From the NCBI GenBank assembly GCA_035718085.1, contig DASTHS010000006.1:1-42145 (forward strand): 42,145 bases of DNA, in the 5' to 3' direction. The stretch is from DASTHS01 sp035718085 (GTDB lineage: Bacteria; Actinomycetota; Acidimicrobiia; Acidimicrobiales; Palsa-688). A program made the position numbers and the translations under genes. This document shows, one piece after another, positions 39,276-42,145 of the stretch (the stretch's first letter is position 1; each line of letters starts with the position of its first letter). The notes under the pieces are model-generated. The model was not told the DNA's origin. It made no database searches and saw only the letters and a list, made by a program, of their open reading frames with translations.

Positions 39276-40277
39276 ATGCCGCACGATGCTGTCGGAGTCG
39301 TGTTCCCGCCCGAGCCGACATCGGTGCGTGAGGCGAGGGCGTGGCTGCGCGAGGTGATGGCCGGGCGCGACGACGACGTCGTCGAGACGGCCGTGCTGCT
39401 GTCGTCGGAGCTGGTGACCAACGCCGTGCTGCACGCCCGCACCCCGGTCGAGCTGCGGGCCTGGCACGAGGGCGTGACCACCCACGTCGAGGTGGCCGAC
39501 GCCAGCCAGGCCATGCCGGTGCGCAAGCAGTTCGGGGCGGAGGCGGCCACCGGTCGGGGGCTGCACCTGCTCTCGAGCCTGGCGTCGGCGTGGGGCGTCG
39601 AGGCCGACGCCAGCGGCAAGCGCATCTGGTTCGAGGTGGCCGACCCGGGCGCCGACGACAGCCCGGACGCCGTCGCCGCGCCGGTCGTCGCCCTCCGCCC
39701 GACGGTCACGGCCGCCCCGGAGGTCACCGCCCTCGTCGCCGACGGCGCGGGCGGCGGCCCCGCTCCGGCGCCGCCGGCCGTGCTGGCCGCCGCCCCGGCG
39801 GTGGCCCCTGTCGGGCCGCCCGCCGACGAGCCGATCAACTTCCGCATCCTCGGCCTGCCCGTCGCCGAGTACCTGGCGGTGGAGGCGCACAACGACGCCC
39901 TGGTGCGGGAGTTCTCCCTCATCTCCGGGGCGCCGGCCGCCCCCGACCTCGCAGCCATGGCCCAGGAGTTCGCCGCCCGCTTCGGCACGGCGACCACCGT
40001 CGTGCGCGACCAGGTGCAGGCCGCCGTCGACGCCGGCCGCCGCTGGGTCGACCTGGTGTTGCCGGTGCCGCGCGCCGCGGTGCCGTGGCTGCTCGACCTG
40101 GCGCGCCGCCTCGACGCCGCCGACCGCATGGCGGAGCAGGGGCGGCTGCTGACCCTCGGCGGGTCGGCGCGGGTCCGACGCTTCCGTGATTGGTACACCG
40201 GCCAGCTGCAGGCTCAGGCGGCCGGTGAGCCGGCCACGCCGTGGCCGTGGCCCGACGAGCCGACCGCAGCGGGGTAG
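39276..40277 (+). CDS. RsbW-like ATPase protein with extra C-terminal domain
   Basis: 333 residues. ATG at 39276 with GGAG five bases upstream. The N-terminal 125 residues are a GHKL/HATPase_c domain of the RsbW/SpoIIAB type: N-box 'LLSSELVTNAVLHARTPVEL', G1 'VEVADAS', G2 'ATGRGLHLLSSLASAWGVE'. An Ala/Pro linker (about 130-185) leads to a helical domain ('INFRILGLPVAEYLAVEAHN', 'FSLISGAPAAPDLAAMAQEF', 'VPWLLDLARRLDAADRMAEQ') that I do not recognise. Short HATPase proteins act as anti-sigma kinases. The extra domain could bind a partner or ligand. The next gene starts 9 bp later. Confidence 0.8.
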   Translation: MPHDAVGVVFPPEPTSVREARAWLREVMAGRDDDVVETAVLLSSELVTNAVLHARTPVELRAWHEGVTTHVEVADASQAMPVRKQFGAEAATGRGLHLLSSLASAWGVEADASGKRIWFEVADPGADDSPDAVAAPVVALRPTVTAAPEVTALVADGAGGGPAPAPPAVLAAAPAVAPVGPPADEPINFRILGLPVAEYLAVEAHNDALVREFSLISGAPAAPDLAAMAQEFAARFGTATTVVRDQVQAAVDAGRRWVDLVLPVPRAAVPWLLDLARRLDAADRMAEQGRLLTLGGSARVRRFRDWYTGQLQAQAAGEPATPWPWPDEPTAAG

Positions 40278-40286
40278 AGCGCCGGT

Positions 40287-40514
40287 ATGCGCCACTCCGA
40301 GCTCACCGACGACCAGCAGCGCCGCCTCGGTGAGGTGCTCGCCGCGCTGGTCCAGCCGTTCTCCGCCGAGGAGGCCATGCAGGCCGCCATCGAGGCGGGC
40401 GTCGTCAACGACCGGGCCGAGATCGACAGCAGCCTCGACGACCTGGAGGACGCGGGCGTGGTGCGGCAGGTGCAGCAGAACCCGCCGCGCTGGGAGGCCG
40501 TCGCCGACCGGTGA
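40287..40514 (+). CDS. Small helical protein, coupled to the ATPase gene
   Basis: 75 residues, starting at ATG 40287, 9 bp after the previous stop. The sequence 'LGEVLAALVQPFSAEEAMQA' then 'AEIDSSLDDLEDAGVVRQVQ' and 'PPRWEAV' suggests a small winged-helix fold (two helices, a third with 'L..LEDAGVV', then a wing). It may bind DNA or the ATPase protein. No family named. Confidence 0.6.
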   Translation: MRHSELTDDQQRRLGEVLAALVQPFSAEEAMQAAIEAGVVNDRAEIDSSLDDLEDAGVVRQVQQNPPRWEAVADR

Positions 40515-40530
40515 CGGGGCCCGCGATCTC

Positions 40531-41829
40531 CTAGGGGGCGCGCCGCTCGCCGACCGCCCAGCCGGCCCCGGCGTCGACCCGGTCCCACCCCGCAGGGATG
40601 GTCGGCACGGCGAGGTCGGCGTCGAGGGCGACGTGCAGGGCGGCGTCGCCGGCGTGCACCTCGTAGCGCAGGGAGCGGTCGGCCACGTCGCCGACCACCA
40701 GGCGCCCGGCGGTCAGCCACGGGCGCTGCCGGCGGAGCGCGACCAGCCGGCGGGCGGTGTCGAGGGCGTCGGCCTGCACATCACTGCGGGCGAACCCGTC
40801 GGCGGGCAGCGGTGGCCGCACCGCGTCGTCGCCGCCGGGGCGGTGCTCCTTGGTGCCGGTCCAGGCGAACTCGTCGCCGTAGTAGAGGCAGGGCACGCCT
40901 GGCACGGTGGCGACGACCGCCAGCGCCGGCGCCGCCAGCCGCGGGTCGCCGACCGCGGTGGCCACCCGGGTGACGTCGTGGTTGCCGGCGAAGGTGACCG
41001 GCGCAAAGTGCTGGGCGAAGTCGGCGTGGCGGCGCAGCGACCAGGCCAGCTCGAAGAGGTTCCCGTCGTGCAAGGCGCTCCACACGGCCTTGTGCAGCTC
41101 GTACTGGGTGACGGCGTCGAGGCCGGTGGCGGCGACGACGGACGTGTAGTCGCCGTGGATCACCTCGCCGAAGAGCAGGGCGTCGGGGTGGCTGGCGCGC
41201 AGGGCCCCGACCAGCACGGCGAGGAAGGCAGGGTCGACGGCGTACGCGGCGTCGAAGCGCCAGCCGTCGGCGCCCCGGTCGAGCCAGTGGCGGGTGACGG
41301 TGATGGCCCAGTCGAGCACCGCAGGCTCGTCGTGGTCGAGGGCCACCAACCCGCCGTGGCCCTCGAAGGTCGCGTAGCCCTCGGTGCCGCCGCTGCCCTC
41401 GAAGCTCGGCCAGTCGATCCGGAACCAGCCGGCGTAGGGGGAGCGCCGCCCGTGGGCGAGCACGTCGCGGAACGGCCCGAAGTCGCGGCCCACGTGGTTG
41501 ACCACCGCATCGAGCAGCACCCGCAGCCCCCGGCGGCGGGCCTCGTCGGCGAAGCGGTCCCAGTCGGCGTCCCCCCCGAGCCGGGGGTCGACGACGAGAG
41601 GGTCGACGGTGTCGTAGCCGTGGGTCGACGACGACGCGATCGGGGTCAGGAGCACCGCCTCGCAGCCGAGCCACTCGACGTGGGGCAGCCAGGCGCCGAT
41701 CGTGGCCAGCCCGGCGCCCGGCGCGCTGCCCGGGGGCAGCGCCTCCGCCGGGGCGCCGGCCGCCCCCAGCGCGTGGAGGTGGTAGACGGTGGCCCCGGGC
41801 ACCCAGGCGGGCAGGCGTCCGTCGCTCAT
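40531..41829 (-). CDS. GH13 alpha-amylase-family enzyme
   Basis: 432 residues. Conserved GH13 regions: I 'LLDAVVNHVG', II 'GWRFDAAYAV' with the nucleophile Asp, III 'ALLFGEVIHG' with the acid/base Glu, IV 'FAGNHDVTR' with the transition-state Asp. The barrel is compact and domain C is short ('LRYEVHAGDAALHVALDADL'). No signal peptide, so cytoplasmic, probably acting on glycogen, trehalose-type or maltodextrin substrates. It starts inside the stop of the upstream gene (ATGA at 41826-41829), so they are cotranscribed. Confidence 0.92.
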   Translation of the reverse strand: MSDGRLPAWVPGATVYHLHALGAAGAPAEALPPGSAPGAGLATIGAWLPHVEWLGCEAVLLTPIASSSTHGYDTVDPLVVDPRLGGDADWDRFADEARRRGLRVLLDAVVNHVGRDFGPFRDVLAHGRRSPYAGWFRIDWPSFEGSGGTEGYATFEGHGGLVALDHDEPAVLDWAITVTRHWLDRGADGWRFDAAYAVDPAFLAVLVGALRASHPDALLFGEVIHGDYTSVVAATGLDAVTQYELHKAVWSALHDGNLFELAWSLRRHADFAQHFAPVTFAGNHDVTRVATAVGDPRLAAPALAVVATVPGVPCLYYGDEFAWTGTKEHRPGGDDAVRPPLPADGFARSDVQADALDTARRLVALRRQRPWLTAGRLVVGDVADRSLRYEVHAGDAALHVALDADLAVPTIPAGWDRVDAGAGWAVGERRAP

Positions 41830-42145
41830 GGGCGCGCCCCCCCGGTGTCCGCGGTCGCAGGCGGCGCCGCCGGCCGAGGTGGAAGGTCGTCGGTGGTGTC
41901 GGTGGTGTCGGTGGTGTCGGTGGTGCCGTGCCCGGGTGCGGGCGCCGGTGCCGGGTGCGTCTGGCGGGGAACGAAGCGCAGCCGGCCCGTTGGCGGGGGG
42001 CCATCGCCGGGCGGTCGGCCGGGGCCCACCAGCACCATGCGCGCGGCCGCCGCGGGCTCTACCGCCGCCGGCTCTGCCGCTTTCGGCTCTGCCGCCGTCG
42101 CCGGGGATGGCGGAGCGCCCGCGCCGCCCGCCGGTGCCGGCGGGC
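41826..42145 (-). CDS. Pro/Ala-rich protein, 5' end outside window
   Basis: The frame is open from the right edge to a TGA at 41826. The visible 105 residues are low-complexity: Ala/Pro stretches with 'AEPKAAEPAAVEPAAAAR', then 'MVLVGPGRPPGDGPPPTGRL', and a 'TTDTTDTTDTTDD' run encoded by four 9-bp repeats. This is likely the C-terminal tail or linker of a larger protein. The 4-bp overlap with the GH13 gene suggests a role in the same sugar pathway, but nothing in the visible part shows it. Confidence 0.55.
   Translation of the reverse strand, partial: PPAPAGGAGAPPSPATAAEPKAAEPAAVEPAAAARMVLVGPGRPPGDGPPPTGRLRFVPRQTHPAPAPAPGHGTTDTTDTTDTTDDLPPRPAAPPATADTGGARP
41889..41924. repeat. Four tandem 9-bp repeats
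   Basis: GTCGGTGGT occurs four times in a row and encodes the Thr-Thr-Asp repeats of the partial gene on the minus strand. Repeat number is likely to vary between strains by slippage. Confidence 0.85.

Noticed and set aside
41889..41924. Possible CRISPR-like array
   Set aside because: The four 9-bp units have no spacers and encode a Thr-Thr-Asp run. No CRISPR array or cas gene is seen in the window.

Overview
The window is very GC-rich DNA from an actinomycete. WhiB, a GlnR-type regulator beside glutamine synthetase, paired Get3/ArsA ATPases next to whiB, and GTG starts with AGGAGG-like sites all fit Actinomycetota. A deep-branching class such as Acidimicrobiia is my inference, not something the sequence proves.

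Left part (1-17460), accessory DNA. Two related tyrosine-integrase elements sit in tandem at a tRNA-Pro(CGG) gene. A perfect 66-bp direct repeat, whose 42 inner bases are the 3' half of the tRNA, lies at 3691-3756 and 17395-17460. Integrase A (2497) ends at the first copy; its element began left of the window. Integrase B (16226), with a 4-bp-overlapping small-gene/excisionase operon, ends at the second copy, which rebuilds the whole tRNA (17419-17493). Element 2 is therefore about 13.7 kb (3757-17460). Near its left end it carries a second small-gene/HTH pair, then IstB and IS3 scraps, then a deep nest of transposons: an IS66 transposase gene is split by an IS630 element, which is split by an IS256 element, which is split by a second IS630 and by an IS3 element whose orfB is split by a group II intron. 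The TA duplications of both IS630 copies and the exon junction of the intron can be read exactly. The side of the nest next to the IS3 right end has suffered a deletion. Beyond the nest are two lower-GC cargo genes (a secreted protein and a PH-like protein), IS66 and IS1380 remnants, and a 111-bp imperfect palindrome. At the far left a GAF sensor has lost its output domain next to another transposase end.

Right part (17494-42145), chromosomal backbone. In order: a lone receiver protein and a STAS protein; the ArsA/Get3 pair divergent from whiB; an alpha/beta hydrolase; selA-selB; a Rieske ferredoxin; a class A penicillin-binding protein; a membrane-bound trypsin-fold protein with a lost triad; an MBL hydrolase; a PAS-GGDEF-EAL protein with degenerate EAL; Mrp divergent from an A-type Fe-S carrier; a compact ferredoxin/molybdenum-hydroxylase-like fusion; RidA; a small membrane protein; a GlnR-like regulator with type I glutamine synthetase, divergent from a type II glutamine synthetase; an RsbW-like ATPase protein; a GH13 enzyme; and a gene cut by the window edge. 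The families ArsA pair, WhiB, PonA-type PBP, MBL hydrolase and RidA also cluster in Mycobacterium tuberculosis (Rv3677c-Rv3682), which suggests an old gene neighbourhood.

Most unusual points: the transposon nest with its intron placed in the catalytic core of an IS3 transposase; the tandem tRNA-Pro islands with matching arm repeats; and the Fe-S carrier/molybdo-fusion junction, where the second gene has no ordinary start codon and is in frame with the first across a UGA in a genome that encodes SelA and SelB.
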